From: Aurantiacibacter xanthus
GTDB lineage: Bacteria > Pseudomonadota > Alphaproteobacteria > Sphingomonadales > Sphingomonadaceae
Assembly: GCF_003584015.1 (NCBI RefSeq)
Contig: NZ_QXFM01000135.1
Location: 1 to 64,000 of the forward strand
Direction of reading: 5' to 3'
DNA: 64,000 bases
Positions 34,604-43,327 of the stretch are shown in pieces. The first letter of the stretch is position 1. The number at the start of each line of letters is the position of its first letter. The translations under genes and the position numbers were made by a program. The notes below the pieces were generated by a model, which was not told the DNA's origin, searched no databases, and saw only the letters and a list, made by a program, of their open reading frames with translations.

Positions 34604-34696
34604 ACTACCGTCACTCGTGGCATCCTGTAACTGCCCATAGCCGGATCAGCCCTCTTGGCAATTTCTCCGGCTCAATTTACTTCACAAGCAATTCGG

Positions 34697-34721
34697 GGAA
34701 CCAGACGCGAGCCGTTTCGTT
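34697..34721 (+). promoter_or_regulatory. EcfG-type promoter for nepR-ecfG
   Basis: GGAAC, a 16-base spacer, then CGTT: the general stress sigma factor consensus. It lies about 70 bases before nepR. On the opposite strand GGAAC (34719-34723), 16 bases and GGTT (34699-34702) overlap it, so a weaker promoter may drive the kinase gene. Confidence 0.72.
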
Positions 34722-34792
34722 CCAAGAAAGCCAATTCATATGCCCGAACACCGATGGGCACACTCTGATAAACGGAAAAGTGCGGACCAACG

Positions 34793-34963
34793 ATGACGAA
34801 AGGCCAAACCGGCAAGGAAAAAGCGATGGGTGAACCCGAATGGGCCAATGGGCTCAAACAACTTTATGACTCCGTCGTGGATGAACCACTGCCCGATTCC
34901 TTTCGCGATCTTCTGTCCAAACTCGACGGCAGCGCCCAGGGAGAAAGCAGCGCACAGCAATGA
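34793..34963 (+). CDS. nepR: Anti-sigma factor NepR
   Basis: A 56-residue NepR protein. The core LKQLYDSVVDEPLPDSFRDLLSKL matches the two-helix NepR signature that binds EcfG. It is released when phosphorylated PhyR binds it instead. An internal ATG at 34826 is possible. The stop overlaps the ecfG start (ATGA). No phyR gene is beside it, unlike many relatives. Confidence 0.9.
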   Translation: MTKGQTGKEKAMGEPEWANGLKQLYDSVVDEPLPDSFRDLLSKLDGSAQGESSAQQ

Positions 34964-35595
34964 GCGGCTCTGTGAGGGAAGCGCCGAGCAAGCGCGAGCG
35001 TAGCGCCGCTGATCGTAGCGATTTCAAACGGGAACTGACCGAGGTCATCCCCCACCTGCGCGCCTTTGCGCGCGGTTTGTGCGGCAGGCCCGACATGGCC
35101 GACGATCTGGTGCAGGAAGCGCTGATGAAAGCCTGGGCCGCGCAAGAGCGGTTCGAACCGGGCACGTCGATGCGCGCATGGACCTTCGTGATCCTGCGCA
35201 ATGCCTATCTCACCGACATGCGCCGCAATCGTTTCCGCGGCGAATACGACGAAGGCGTGGCCGAACGCACGCTGACCGAGCCCGCCGGTCAGGAAGAGCC
35301 GATGCACCTGTCGGACATGCACCGTGCGCTGCTGACGCTGCCGGCAGAACGGCGCGAGGCGCTGCTGCTGGTCGGCGCAGGCGGCTTCTCTTACGAAGAG
35401 GCTGCCGAGATCTGCGGCTGTGCTGTGGGCACGATCAAGAGCCGCGTGGGCCGGGCCCGCTCGGCACTGTCGGCCATGCTCGAAAGCGGTAACATTCCCG
35501 ACCGGTCAAGCGACGATCCATCCGCCCACCGCGCCATTCTCGATGAGCTGGGCAGGGTCGCCGCCGGAATGGGCGTGGCCGAACCGACCCGATGA
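34960..35595 (+). CDS. ecfG: General stress ECF sigma factor EcfG
   Basis: A 211-residue ECF sigma factor. Region 2 has RPDMADDLVQEALMKAWAAQ and MRAWTFVILRNAYLTDMRRN. Region 4 has LPAERREALLLVGAGGFSYEEAAEICGCAVGTIKSRVGRAR (helix-turn-helix, about 125-165). Translationally coupled to nepR; an EcfG promoter upstream gives positive autoregulation. Held inactive by NepR until stress. Confidence 0.93.
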   Translation: MSGSVREAPSKRERSAADRSDFKRELTEVIPHLRAFARGLCGRPDMADDLVQEALMKAWAAQERFEPGTSMRAWTFVILRNAYLTDMRRNRFRGEYDEGVAERTLTEPAGQEEPMHLSDMHRALLTLPAERREALLLVGAGGFSYEEAAEICGCAVGTIKSRVGRARSALSAMLESGNIPDRSSDDPSAHRAILDELGRVAAGMGVAEPTR

Positions 35596-35616
35596 CCAGC
35601 ACCCGGTGAGCGTCGG

Positions 35617-36774
35617 GTGAGCGTCGAGCCGACGGGCCACACGGCCGAACCTGATCCCCAGCCCGGCCAGCAACTCAGCTTTGCCGCGCAAGAGCTGCGC
35701 CTGATTTCGGCGTTGGTGTTCCTGATGGCGCTGGGGCTATTTCTCGCGCTGCCCTTTGTGCTGTCGATCGGCTCGGTGGTGTTCCTGCCGCTGGTCTCGG
35801 CGGTGATCCTCACCATTATCCTCTCGCCGCTGGCCGACAAGCTGGCGAGCTGGGGGGTGCCGAACTTCCCGGCGTCGCTGCTGGCACTGCTGGCCTTTCT
35901 CGGCGTGCTGGCACTCGCCCTCACGGTCGTGCTGCAACCGGCGGTGTCGCTGTTCGACGACGTACCCGCCATGGTGGCGCAGGTGCAGAAGCACTTTGCC
36001 GAACTGCGCGTGACCTTCAGCTGGGTGACCGACCTCAACCAGCAACTCGGCGGCTTCGACGAGGGCAAGGAAGTGCGCGAGGTGGTGCTGGCGACGCCCA
36101 GTTTCCTCGAACAGCTGGCCTTTGCCACGCCAACCGTGCTGCTGGAGGTGCTGCTCACCTTCATGATGGCCTTTTTCATGATCGAAGCGCGCATTCGCCT
36201 GCGCCGCCGCCTGCTGCTTGATCGCCAGCAGGTGGGCGCCAGCCTCAAGGCCGCGCGCGCCATGCGCGAGGTGCAGGACCGGGTCGCGGCCTATATCCTT
36301 ACCGTCGGGCTCATCAACACCGGGGTCGGTGTCGTGGTAACGCTGGGGGCCTGGGTGATGGGTCTTGATGCGCCGATGATGTGGGGCGGCCTTGCTGCCC
36401 TGCTCAATTTCGTGCCCTATGTCGGCCCATTGGCGATGGTCGGGCTGCTGTCGCTGTTCGGGATCGGCTCGGCGGATCACCTGCTGGTCGGCCTCATTCC
36501 GGCGGCTGCCTATCTCGGGCTGCACACGATCGAAGCCAATATCGTGACCCCCGCCGTGCTCGGCGCACGCTTCACGATGAACCCGGTGCTGATCCTGCTT
36601 GCTCTCACCTATTTCGGGTGGATCTGGGGCGTGGCGGGCGCTCTGCTGTCGGTGCCGATCCTGCTGACGCTGACCGCGCTGATCGATCACCTCGGCCGGC
36701 CCAATTTCATCGGCTTCCTGTTCGGCGAGCCGCTGTTCGCCGCCAACGTGCTCGATCTGCAAAACGACGACTGA
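35617..36774 (+). CDS. AI-2E family membrane protein
   Basis: A 385-residue polytopic protein of the AI-2E (YdgG/TqsA/PerM) family, starting at GTG 21 bases after ecfG. Eight or so membrane segments; conserved features are LSPLADKLASWGVPNFPAS near the second helix, GGLAALLNFVPYVGPLAMVG and the C-terminal FGWIWGVAGALLSVPI. The family moves autoinducer-2, indole or ions; the substrate here is unknown. The position makes it likely that it is part of the EcfG transcript. Confidence 0.87.
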   Translation: MSVEPTGHTAEPDPQPGQQLSFAAQELRLISALVFLMALGLFLALPFVLSIGSVVFLPLVSAVILTIILSPLADKLASWGVPNFPASLLALLAFLGVLALALTVVLQPAVSLFDDVPAMVAQVQKHFAELRVTFSWVTDLNQQLGGFDEGKEVREVVLATPSFLEQLAFATPTVLLEVLLTFMMAFFMIEARIRLRRRLLLDRQQVGASLKAARAMREVQDRVAAYILTVGLINTGVGVVVTLGAWVMGLDAPMMWGGLAALLNFVPYVGPLAMVGLLSLFGIGSADHLLVGLIPAAAYLGLHTIEANIVTPAVLGARFTMNPVLILLALTYFGWIWGVAGALLSVPILLTLTALIDHLGRPNFIGFLFGEPLFAANVLDLQNDD

Positions 36775-36782
36775 CGCCGATA

Positions 36783-36825
36783 CGAAAAGACCCGCCCCGG
36801 CCTGATGCCAGAGCGGGTCTTTTCG
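36783..36825. terminator. Bidirectional hairpin terminator
   Basis: A 13-pair stem (CGAAAAGACCCGC with its complement) with a 17-base loop, AAAA on one side and TTTT on the other, between the convergent AI-2E and sodB genes. Confidence 0.8.
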
Positions 36826-36844
36826 TGATTATCGGACCGTCAGA

Positions 36845-37456
36845 TCAGGCCGGGTAGGTCCAGGCCGAACCGCGGGCGAGGTTATCCGCCGCGAAGTCCC
36901 AGTTCAGGTGGCCATCGACCACCGCCGAGAGATAGCTCGGGCGGGCGTTCTGGTGATCGAGGTAGTAGGCGTGCTCCCACACGTCGATGGTCAGCAGCGG
37001 GTTGAAGCCGCTGTCGGCCAGCGTGTCGCCGTCGTGGGTCTCTTCGATCGAGAGCTTGCCGTCCTTCTCGGCCAGCCACACCCAGCCGCTGGCGAAGTGA
37101 CCGGCGCCGCGATCCTTCAGCTTGGTCTTCAGCTCGTCGAGCGAGCCGAAAGCCTCGTCGATCTTGCTGGCGAGATCGCCCGAGGGGCCATTGGTCGAGG
37201 GAGCGAGCGAGTGCCAGTAGAACCCGTGGTTCCAGCTCTGCGCCGCGTTGTTGAACAGGCCCTGGTTCGAGCCGCGCGCGGCCACGATCACGTCTTCGAG
37301 CGGCTTGCCATCAAGCTCGCCGCCTTCGACGGCAGCGTTGGTCTTGTCGATATAGGCCTTGTGGTGCTTGCCGTGGTGGAAGCTGAGCGTCTCGGCGGTG
37401 ACGGCCGGGGCCAGCGCTTCGCTGTCGTAGGGCAGGTCGATAAGGGTGAATGCCAT
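36845..37456 (-). CDS. sodB: Superoxide dismutase [Fe] type
   Basis: A 203-residue iron/manganese superoxide dismutase. Metal ligands are His in [15 protein letters not shown], His in [11 protein letters not shown], and Asp/His in [18 protein letters not shown]. The [11 protein letters not shown] segment and the Gln early in the protein (GLFNNAAQ) favour the iron type. The start [11 protein letters not shown] has GGAAGGA upstream. No signal peptide, so cytoplasmic. Confidence 0.94.
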   Translation of the reverse strand: MAFTLIDLPYDSEALAPAVTAETLSFHHGKHHKAYIDKTNAAVEGGELDGKPLEDVIVAARGSNQGLFNNAAQSWNHGFYWHSLAPSTNGPSGDLASKIDEAFGSLDELKTKLKDRGAGHFASGWVWLAEKDGKLSIEETHDGDTLADSGFNPLLTIDVWEHAYYLDHQNARPSYLSAVVDGHLNWDFAADNLARGSAWTYPA

Positions 37457-37618
37457 TTGAGGGTCCTTCCTGTCTCTCGGGTCGTAACTGATTTCCCAAC
37501 GCGCGAACCGCAGCCGGGTTGCATAAGCAAGACAAGGAGCCATCTCGGGCGTGACAAGCCCGATTTCAAGCGGCAAAGCAGAGCCAGCACGCGCATTTCG
37601 ACAAGTTCAGGGAATTCA

Positions 37619-38956
37619 ATGGGACGCACCTACTTCGGAACCGACGGCATTCGCGGCCGCGCCAACGGCAAAAAGCTGACCGCATCGCTGGCGATGAAGG
37701 TCGGCATGGCGGCGGGCCAGCACTTCCTGCGCGGCACGCACCGGCACCGGGTGGTGATCGGCAAGGACACGCGCCTGTCGGGCTACATGATGGAGAACGC
37801 GCTGGTGGCAGGCTTCACCAGCGTGGGCATGGACGTGATCATGACCGGCCCCCTGCCCACCCCCGCTGTGGCCCTGCTCGCGCGCGAAATGCGCGCCGAT
37901 CTTGGCGTGATGATCTCGGCCAGCCACAACCCCTTCGGTGACAACGGCATCAAGCTGTTCGGCCCTGACGGGTTCAAACTGTCGGACGAGGACGAACGGC
38001 AGATCGAACAACTGCTCGGCGAGGAACAGACTCTCGCCGAGGGGGCCGACATCGGCCGTGCCCGCCGGATCGAAGACGCGCGCGGGCGTTATATTCACGC
38101 GGTGAAGCAGTCGCTGCCAAGCAACGTGCGGCTCGACGGCCTCAAGATCGTGGTCGATTGCGCCCATGGCGCGGCCTATCAGGTCGCCCCCACCGCGATC
38201 TGGGAGCTGGGCGCGAAGGTCATCGCCATGGGTGTCGAACCCAATGGCCTCAACATCAACGACGGCGTCGGTTCGACTTCGCTCGATGCGGTGAAGGCGC
38301 GCGTGGTCGCGGAAGGGGCCGACCTTGGCATTGCGCTCGATGGCGATGCCGACCGGCTGATCGTGATCGACGAGAAAGGCGAGGCGGTCGACGGCGACCA
38401 GATCATGGCGCTGATCGGCTCGCGCCTTGCCGAACGCGGCCAGCTCAAGGGCGGCGGCGTGGTGGCGACGGTGATGAGCAACCTCGGGCTCGAACGCTTC
38501 CTCGATGCGCGCGGGCTGGCGCTGGTGCGCGCCAAGGTCGGCGACCGCTACGTGCTCGAAGCGATGAAGGCGGGCGGATACAACGTCGGCGGCGAACAGT
38601 CCGGGCATATGATCCTGCTCGACCACGCCACCACCGGCGATGGCACCGTGGCCGCGCTGCAAGTGCTGGCGGCGCTGGTACAGAGCGGCAAGCCCGCGAG
38701 CGAATTGCTCCACCTGTTCGATCCGGTGCCGCAGCTGCTGAAGAACGTGCGCTACGATGGCGGCGACCCGCTGGCGGCGGACAGTGTGCAGACGGTGATC
38801 GCCGAGGCCGAGCGCGAGCTGGTCGGCAAGGGCCGGCTGGTGATCCGCAAGTCGGGCACCGAGCCGCTGGTGCGCGTCATGGCCGAGGGTGACGATGCGG
38901 CGCAGGTCGAGGCGGTGGTGGACCGGATCTGCGACGCGGTGCAGGCAGCGGCGTGA
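37619..38956 (+). CDS. glmM: Phosphoglucosamine mutase
   Basis: A 445-residue GlmM, converting glucosamine-6-phosphate to glucosamine-1-phosphate for peptidoglycan and lipopolysaccharide. Start [16 protein letters not shown]. The phosphoserine loop is [13 protein letters not shown], the metal loop [11 protein letters not shown], the sugar loop [10 protein letters not shown] and the phosphate loop [12 protein letters not shown]. Full length. Confidence 0.96.
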   Translation: MGRTYFGTDGIRGRANGKKLTASLAMKVGMAAGQHFLRGTHRHRVVIGKDTRLSGYMMENALVAGFTSVGMDVIMTGPLPTPAVALLAREMRADLGVMISASHNPFGDNGIKLFGPDGFKLSDEDERQIEQLLGEEQTLAEGADIGRARRIEDARGRYIHAVKQSLPSNVRLDGLKIVVDCAHGAAYQVAPTAIWELGAKVIAMGVEPNGLNINDGVGSTSLDAVKARVVAEGADLGIALDGDADRLIVIDEKGEAVDGDQIMALIGSRLAERGQLKGGGVVATVMSNLGLERFLDARGLALVRAKVGDRYVLEAMKAGGYNVGGEQSGHMILLDHATTGDGTVAALQVLAALVQSGKPASELLHLFDPVPQLLKNVRYDGGDPLAADSVQTVIAEAERELVGKGRLVIRKSGTEPLVRVMAEGDDAAQVEAVVDRICDAVQAAA

Positions 38957-38965
38957 CTGTCCAGC

Positions 38966-39070
38966 CGCTCGCCCTGAGCCCACCCCCGCTCGCCCTGAGC
39001 TTGTCGAAGGGCAGCCACCACATTGCGGCAAGGGCTGTGGCTATCCTTCCACAAGCTCAGGATGAGCGGG
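38966..39070. repeat. CTGAGCTTGTCGAAG palindromic repeat unit
   Basis: Two forward copies of GCTCGCCCTGAGC (the second extended to ...TTGTCGAAGG) and an inverted ACAAGCTCAGGATGAGCGGG. This forms a large stem-loop between glmM and thiD. The same unit recurs at 39851-39943. Common dispersed element in sphingomonads. Confidence 0.75.
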
Positions 39071-39080
39071 AGGGGCGACA

Positions 39081-39839
39081 ATGAGCAAGCGCCCTCCCCG
39101 CGTCCTCGTCATCGCCGGATCGGACAGCTCCGGCGGCGCGGGCATTCAGGCCGACATCAAGACCATCACCATGCTCGGCGGCTATGCGATGACCGCGATC
39201 ACCGCCGTCACCGCACAGAATACCCGCGGCGTGCGCGGGGTGGAGGTGCTGTCGCCCGACTTCGTGGCGGCGCAGATCGACGCCTGCATGGAGGACATCG
39301 GCGTTGAGGCGGTGAAGATCGGCATGCTCGGCAATGCCGATGTCGCCGAGGTCGTGGCTGACCGGCTGGAAGACCTGCCCTGCCCGATCGTGTTCGATCC
39401 GGTCATGGTGACGACGAGCGGCTCGGTGCTGGCAGACGAAGCCACCATAGAGGTGTTCGAGTGGCTGATGGAGCTGGCCACGCTGACGACACCCAATGTG
39501 CCCGAACTCGAAGTGCTTGGCGGTGCAGCGGCGCTGACGAGCAAGGGCATTGCCTTTCTCGCCAAGGGCGGCGATGCCGATGGACCGATGGTGGAAGACC
39601 GGCTCGTGCTGCCGGGCAAGCCGGACAAGGTGTGGAGCGAGGCGCGCATCGTCACCCGCCACACCCACGGCACCGGCTGCACGCTCGCCAGCGCGATCGC
39701 GACACACCTCGCGCGCGGGGCTCCGCTTGAGGAAGCGATTGAGAAAGCCCGTCAGTTCGTGCGCGAGGCACTCCACGCCGCGCCCGGTTATGGTGGCGGC
39801 GCGGGGCCGATGGGGCATCAGGCGGTGCGGCTGGATTAA
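39081..39839 (+). CDS. thiD: Hydroxymethylpyrimidine/phosphomethylpyrimidine kinase
   Basis: A 252-residue ribokinase-fold enzyme phosphorylating HMP and HMP-P in thiamine synthesis. Motifs: VLVIAGSDSSGGAGIQADIK (N-terminal), GVEAVKIGMLGN-like stretch, VFDPVMVTTSG and the anion-hole HTHGTGCTLASAIA near the C-terminus. Stands alone between two palindromic repeats. Confidence 0.94.
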   Translation: MSKRPPRVLVIAGSDSSGGAGIQADIKTITMLGGYAMTAITAVTAQNTRGVRGVEVLSPDFVAAQIDACMEDIGVEAVKIGMLGNADVAEVVADRLEDLPCPIVFDPVMVTTSGSVLADEATIEVFEWLMELATLTTPNVPELEVLGGAAALTSKGIAFLAKGGDADGPMVEDRLVLPGKPDKVWSEARIVTRHTHGTGCTLASAIATHLARGAPLEEAIEKARQFVREALHAAPGYGGGAGPMGHQAVRLD

Positions 39840-39850
39840 GCACACCAAAC

Positions 39851-39943
39851 CCGCTCATCCTGAGCTTGTCGAAGGACTGCTTTTCCTTCCGCGCCAAGGT
39901 TCAAGGCAAAGAACAATGCTTCGACAAGCTCAGCATGAGCGGG
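39851..39943. repeat. CTGAGCTTGTCGAAG palindromic repeat unit, second copy
   Basis: CCGCTCATCCTGAGCTTGTC... and its inverse CTTCGACAAGCTCAGCATGAG... about 44 bases apart, making a long hairpin between the convergent thiD and LOG-family genes. It may act as a transcription stop. Confidence 0.75.
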
Positions 39944-39964
39944 AAAAAGACTGGAGGTGTTCCC

Positions 39965-40843
39965 CTAAGCCTCCAGCTCGTAAAACTGGGCAATGTGCTT
40001 CCACGCCTGCTCGGCCGTCTCGACCCGCTGAAACAGGTCAAGGTCGGCGGCATTGATCGTGCCCTCCTCGACCAGCGCCTCGAAGTTGATCACCCGGTCC
40101 CAGAAATTCTTGCCGAACAGCAGCACCGGGATCGGCTTCATCTTGCCGGTCTGGATCAGCGTCAGCAGTTCGAACAGCTCGTCACAGGTGCCGAAGCCGC
40201 CGGGGAACACCGCCACGGCCCGCGCGCGGATCAGGAAGTGCATCTTGCGCAGCGCGAAATAGTGGAAGTTGAGCGACAGATAGGGCGTCACATAGGTGTT
40301 GGGCGCCTGCTCATGCGGCAGCACGATGTTGAGTCCGACGCTCTCGGCCCCGGCCTCGCTCGCGCCGCGGTTGGCCGCCTCCATGATCGACGGCCCGCCG
40401 CCCGAGCAGACCACGAACTGGCGCTGCCCGTTCTCGATAATGCTCTTCTCGCTCACCAGCTTCGCCAGCTTCTGCGCCTCGACGTAGTAGCGTGACTTCT
40501 CCGCCAGCTTCTCGGCAATCTTCTTTTCTTCCGGCGTCTTTGCGCGCGCCATCACCTCGTCGATCTGCTCGGGCGCGGGGATGCGGGCCGAACCGTACAT
40601 CACCAGCGTCGAGCCGACCCGCGCTTCCTCCAGCACCATCTCCGGCTTGAGCAGTTCAAGCTGGAAGCGGATCGGGCGCAGTTCCTCGCGCAACAGGAAA
40701 TCGGTGTCGCGGAAGGCCAGTTTGTAGCTGGGGTGGCGCGTCTGCGCCGTATCCTCGGGGGCACGGTCGGCGAACCCGGCTTCGGCATCGGCATGATAGA
40801 ACTTGTGGTCGACCAAATCGCGGTCGCTGGGCTTCTCGCTCAC
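39965..40843 (-). CDS. LOG-family (TIGR00730-type) protein
   Basis: A 292-residue Rossmann-fold protein from GTG at 40843. The family motif PGGFGTCDELFELL and SGGGPSIMEAANRGASEAG mark the lysine-decarboxylase-like/LOG superfamily, whose tested members release cytokinin-type bases from nucleotide 5'-monophosphates. It has an extra N-terminal segment of about 90 residues, as in the longer alphaproteobacterial type. Physiological role uncertain. Confidence 0.85.
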   Translation of the reverse strand: MSEKPSDRDLVDHKFYHADAEAGFADRAPEDTAQTRHPSYKLAFRDTDFLLREELRPIRFQLELLKPEMVLEEARVGSTLVMYGSARIPAPEQIDEVMARAKTPEEKKIAEKLAEKSRYYVEAQKLAKLVSEKSIIENGQRQFVVCSGGGPSIMEAANRGASEAGAESVGLNIVLPHEQAPNTYVTPYLSLNFHYFALRKMHFLIRARAVAVFPGGFGTCDELFELLTLIQTGKMKPIPVLLFGKNFWDRVINFEALVEEGTINAADLDLFQRVETAEQAWKHIAQFYELEA

Positions 40844-40963
40844 AGGCGGTCCTCTTCTCGCTTCGTTCGAAGTCCGCCTAGAGGTTCGCCGGGCAAGACG
40901 GAAGAGGAGATGGCCGGGATCGCTCCCGACCACCTGACAATTGGCTGCCGGAACCGCGCTGGC

Positions 40964-41281
40964 TCAGTCGACCGGCGCGACCGTGATGTGCGCAAGGTCG
41001 AGCGTCGCGTCGAGCGGCACCTGACATGCCAGACGCGAACCTGCCGCGCGATGGTCCGAACCGTCGAGCAGGCCGCCCTCGTCACGCGAAACCGGCGACA
41101 ACCGCGGCAGAAAGGCCTCGTCGATGATCACATGGCAGGTGGCGCACGAGCAATGGCCGCCGCACAGCGCGAATTCGTCGGTCAGGCCATAGTCGCGGAT
41201 CGCCTCCATCAAGGTGCCATCGGGCGTGGTCTTGATGGCATGGGTCTTCCCATCGCGATCGGTGAGGGTGAACGTAATCAT
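40964..41281 (-). CDS. 2Fe-2S ferredoxin of the hydroxylase operon
   Basis: A 105-residue adrenodoxin/plant-type ferredoxin. The cluster cysteines are in CGGHCSCATCHVIID and the last in RLACQVPL. The spacing (C-x5-C-x2-C...C) is that of ferredoxins serving oxygenases. It is the last of three co-directional genes behind a membrane di-iron hydroxylase, so it is likely its electron donor; a reductase gene is not present nearby. Confidence 0.88.
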   Translation of the reverse strand: MITFTLTDRDGKTHAIKTTPDGTLMEAIRDYGLTDEFALCGGHCSCATCHVIIDEAFLPRLSPVSRDEGGLLDGSDHRAAGSRLACQVPLDATLDLAHITVAPVD

Positions 41282-41341
41282 TGCACAATGCTCCTGTGGG
41301 CGCGGATCGCGCCGGGTGTAGATGGATGCTGCGGTGCAGGC

Positions 41342-42061
41342 TCAGCCTGCGTGGCCGGGTTCCAGTGTCTCGGCCGGGCTGTCCGCCGTCTCGGCCAGCT
41401 CCAGATCAAGCGCGCGCCTGAGGGTGCGGCGGAACAGGTAGGGCTCAAGGAAGCGGCCGAGAAGATAGAGCGCAACGAACAGACCGGCGAGAACATAGGA
41501 CGGCGTCGTCGGCAGCTTTTCCTTCTTCTGCTCGCCCTCCTGTTCCATCCGCGCCTTCTTCTGCTCCAGCGTTTCGGGAGCCGGTGCGCCCAGCGCCTCG
41601 TCGATCCAGTGATGCGGCGCGGGCTCTTTCTCTTCCTCGTCACCGGCCTTCTCGCCCTTGGCCTCCACCGCTTCGGCCTTGCGGTCTTCCCAATGGTTGA
41701 TGGCGACCGCGATCTGCGCAAAACCCACGAAGAACAGCGGTGCCAGCAGCACCAGCGCCAGCGCATTGCTCTTCACATCGTAGAGGAGCCGGGTCAGTCC
41801 ACCCTGCTGCTCGACGGCGAACACGCCTCGGGAGAAGGTCGCCAGCCGGTCCTGCGCCGCCGGATTGCCCTTCACATAGGTCAGCGTGTTGTCGCCATAG
41901 TCGCAGCGGGTGCTGTCTTCGTCGACCAGCGGTTTGAGCCGGGCGAAGGTCTCTTCGGTGGTCAGCGGCGGGTCGATGGCGATCGCACCGCGGGTGCGCC
42001 AGGCCCAGTCGATGAAAGGCAGGTTCACTGTGGCAATCTCCGGTTCCTGGCGCGCAGGCAC
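41342..42061 (-). CDS. Unknown membrane protein in the hydroxylase-ferredoxin operon
   Basis: About 239 residues (a GTG at 42028 would shorten it by 11). An N-terminal globular part of about 95 residues has the cysteine-containing EDSTRCDYGDNTL. Then come a membrane segment (about 99-121, LALVLLAPLFFVGFAQIAVAI), a charged Glu/Lys-rich stretch (about 125-185), a second membrane segment (YVLAGLFVALYLLGRFL) and a short tail. No family recognised. It lies between the di-iron hydroxylase and the ferredoxin on the same strand, so it may anchor or assemble them. Confidence 0.75.
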   Translation of the reverse strand: MPARQEPEIATVNLPFIDWAWRTRGAIAIDPPLTTEETFARLKPLVDEDSTRCDYGDNTLTYVKGNPAAQDRLATFSRGVFAVEQQGGLTRLLYDVKSNALALVLLAPLFFVGFAQIAVAINHWEDRKAEAVEAKGEKAGDEEEKEPAPHHWIDEALGAPAPETLEQKKARMEQEGEQKKEKLPTTPSYVLAGLFVALYLLGRFLEPYLFRRTLRRALDLELAETADSPAETLEPGHAG

Positions 42062-42163
42062 AGGCCGACCGTCCCGCCCGAACAGGGGGCGAGGTGGTGA
42101 CGGCGTGCTTGCAATGAACTTGGCTGGGGCCCCCGGCCCGCGTGTCAGGCCGGGGGTGGGGTA

Positions 42164-43156
42164 TTATTCAGCGGGTACGGCGCTCGGCTTGTGAAACTTC
42201 GCCCGCAGCCACTGTTTGGTGGTGTTGTATCCCTCGGAGAACGGGAAATGCATGGCTTCCGAGATCGTCATCCGGCGGCCACCCTCCATGCCGAGCTTTT
42301 CCGCCTCGCCATCGACACAGGTGCCGAACAGGCGATCGAAGATGATCCAGGTGGAGCCGTAGTTGCTGCGGCTGGCTTCATAGTCCTGCGAGTGGTGCAC
42401 GCTGTGATGCTCGGTGGTGTTGAACAGGAACCGCCACCAGCCCGGCGTATTGAAGCGCACGTTGATGTGCTGATAGGTGCCGATAGCGAGGCCGAAGGTG
42501 CCCGCCAGCAGCGCCGCACGCGGCAGGAAGTCGAAGAAGCCGCCGACGCCAAGGCCGATCAGGAACAACTCGACCGGGTTGCCGACCGCGCCCTTGTTGA
42601 TGTTGAGTTGGGTGATGTAGTGGTGCGGCGCGTGGGTCAGCCACAGCGGATACCAGTTGTGCATCCCGCGGTGCATCCAGTACTGGCCGAAGTCGAACAG
42701 CAGCGAGATCGCCAGCGCCTGTATCAGCAGCGGCATCCCTGCGAACCAGTCCAGTTTGCTCCAGTCGGCGGCGCCCTGCACCGCCTCGATGATGACATCG
42801 TCGCCCAGATAGGCGCCCATCATGCGCACGACGGTGTAGCCCATGCCGACGTAGAACAGGTCGGTCACCGCCTCTTTCCAGGTCAACATCCAGCTGCGGT
42901 GGCGCGGCGCCATGAATTCGAGCGCAATCAGGAAGGCCCGGAAGCTCAGGCTGATGATGATCGCCGTCTGCGCAGTGGCGATGGAATTTGGCGCGTAATA
43001 CCAGAAGGCCAGCAGCGCGAGCAGACTCGCGGGCTGAAAATAGGTGAAGAAAGCCACTTTCCACGGCCCGCCCTGCACCTTCGGTACATTCTCCCAACCC
43101 ACCGTTACCGGTGCTTCGGTGCCAATGATTCTGTTCCCTACTCGGACCCCGGCCAT
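42164..43156 (-). CDS. Sterol desaturase/fatty acid hydroxylase superfamily protein (copy 1)
   Basis: A 330-residue membrane di-iron enzyme. The eight-histidine metal set is visible: QYWMHRGMHNW, LTHAPHHYITQLN and TTEHHSVHHSQDY. Four or five hydrophobic segments surround it. The ATG at 43156 was preferred to 43162 for ribosome-site spacing. It is a close paralogue of the protein at 57167, sharing GAVGNPVELFLI and LTWKE-TDLFYV. First gene of a unit with an unknown membrane protein and a ferredoxin. An RHH-type operator lies about 100 bases upstream. Substrate unknown; hydroxylation or oxidative N-dealkylation is inferred from context. Confidence 0.88.
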   Translation of the reverse strand: MAGVRVGNRIIGTEAPVTVGWENVPKVQGGPWKVAFFTYFQPASLLALLAFWYYAPNSIATAQTAIIISLSFRAFLIALEFMAPRHRSWMLTWKEAVTDLFYVGMGYTVVRMMGAYLGDDVIIEAVQGAADWSKLDWFAGMPLLIQALAISLLFDFGQYWMHRGMHNWYPLWLTHAPHHYITQLNINKGAVGNPVELFLIGLGVGGFFDFLPRAALLAGTFGLAIGTYQHINVRFNTPGWWRFLFNTTEHHSVHHSQDYEASRSNYGSTWIIFDRLFGTCVDGEAEKLGMEGGRRMTISEAMHFPFSEGYNTTKQWLRAKFHKPSAVPAE

Positions 43157-43254
43157 GCGCATTCTCCATTTGCCGGGCCTCTGCGGCCCGGGCGATTGCA
43201 GAATCTCTCCCGGCGAACGTTGTGCTCTTATGGCTATGAAGAGGAGGCTATAGG

Positions 43255-43280
43255 TATTAACGATCAGGTCAAGCGTAATA
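43255..43280. promoter_or_regulatory. RHH-type operator, copy 2 (hydroxylase 1)
   Basis: TATTAA-N14-GTAATA, five of six palindromic matches, in front of the leftward hydroxylase operon. Same spacing as 50727, 53544 and 57041. Confidence 0.65.
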
Positions 43281-43327
43281 ACGCAGGAAAAGTCAATTTT
43301 TGCGAGTCAACCACGCACGATTGCGGC

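Noticed and set aside
28170-34630. Long frames opposite the molybdenum hydroxylase and the histidine kinase
   Set aside because: Mirror frames of strongly supported genes with arginine- and histidine-rich nonsense composition.
35617-36774. Specific autoinducer-2 exporter call
   Set aside because: The AI-2E family is broad and no quorum-sensing genes are in the window; kept as family name only.
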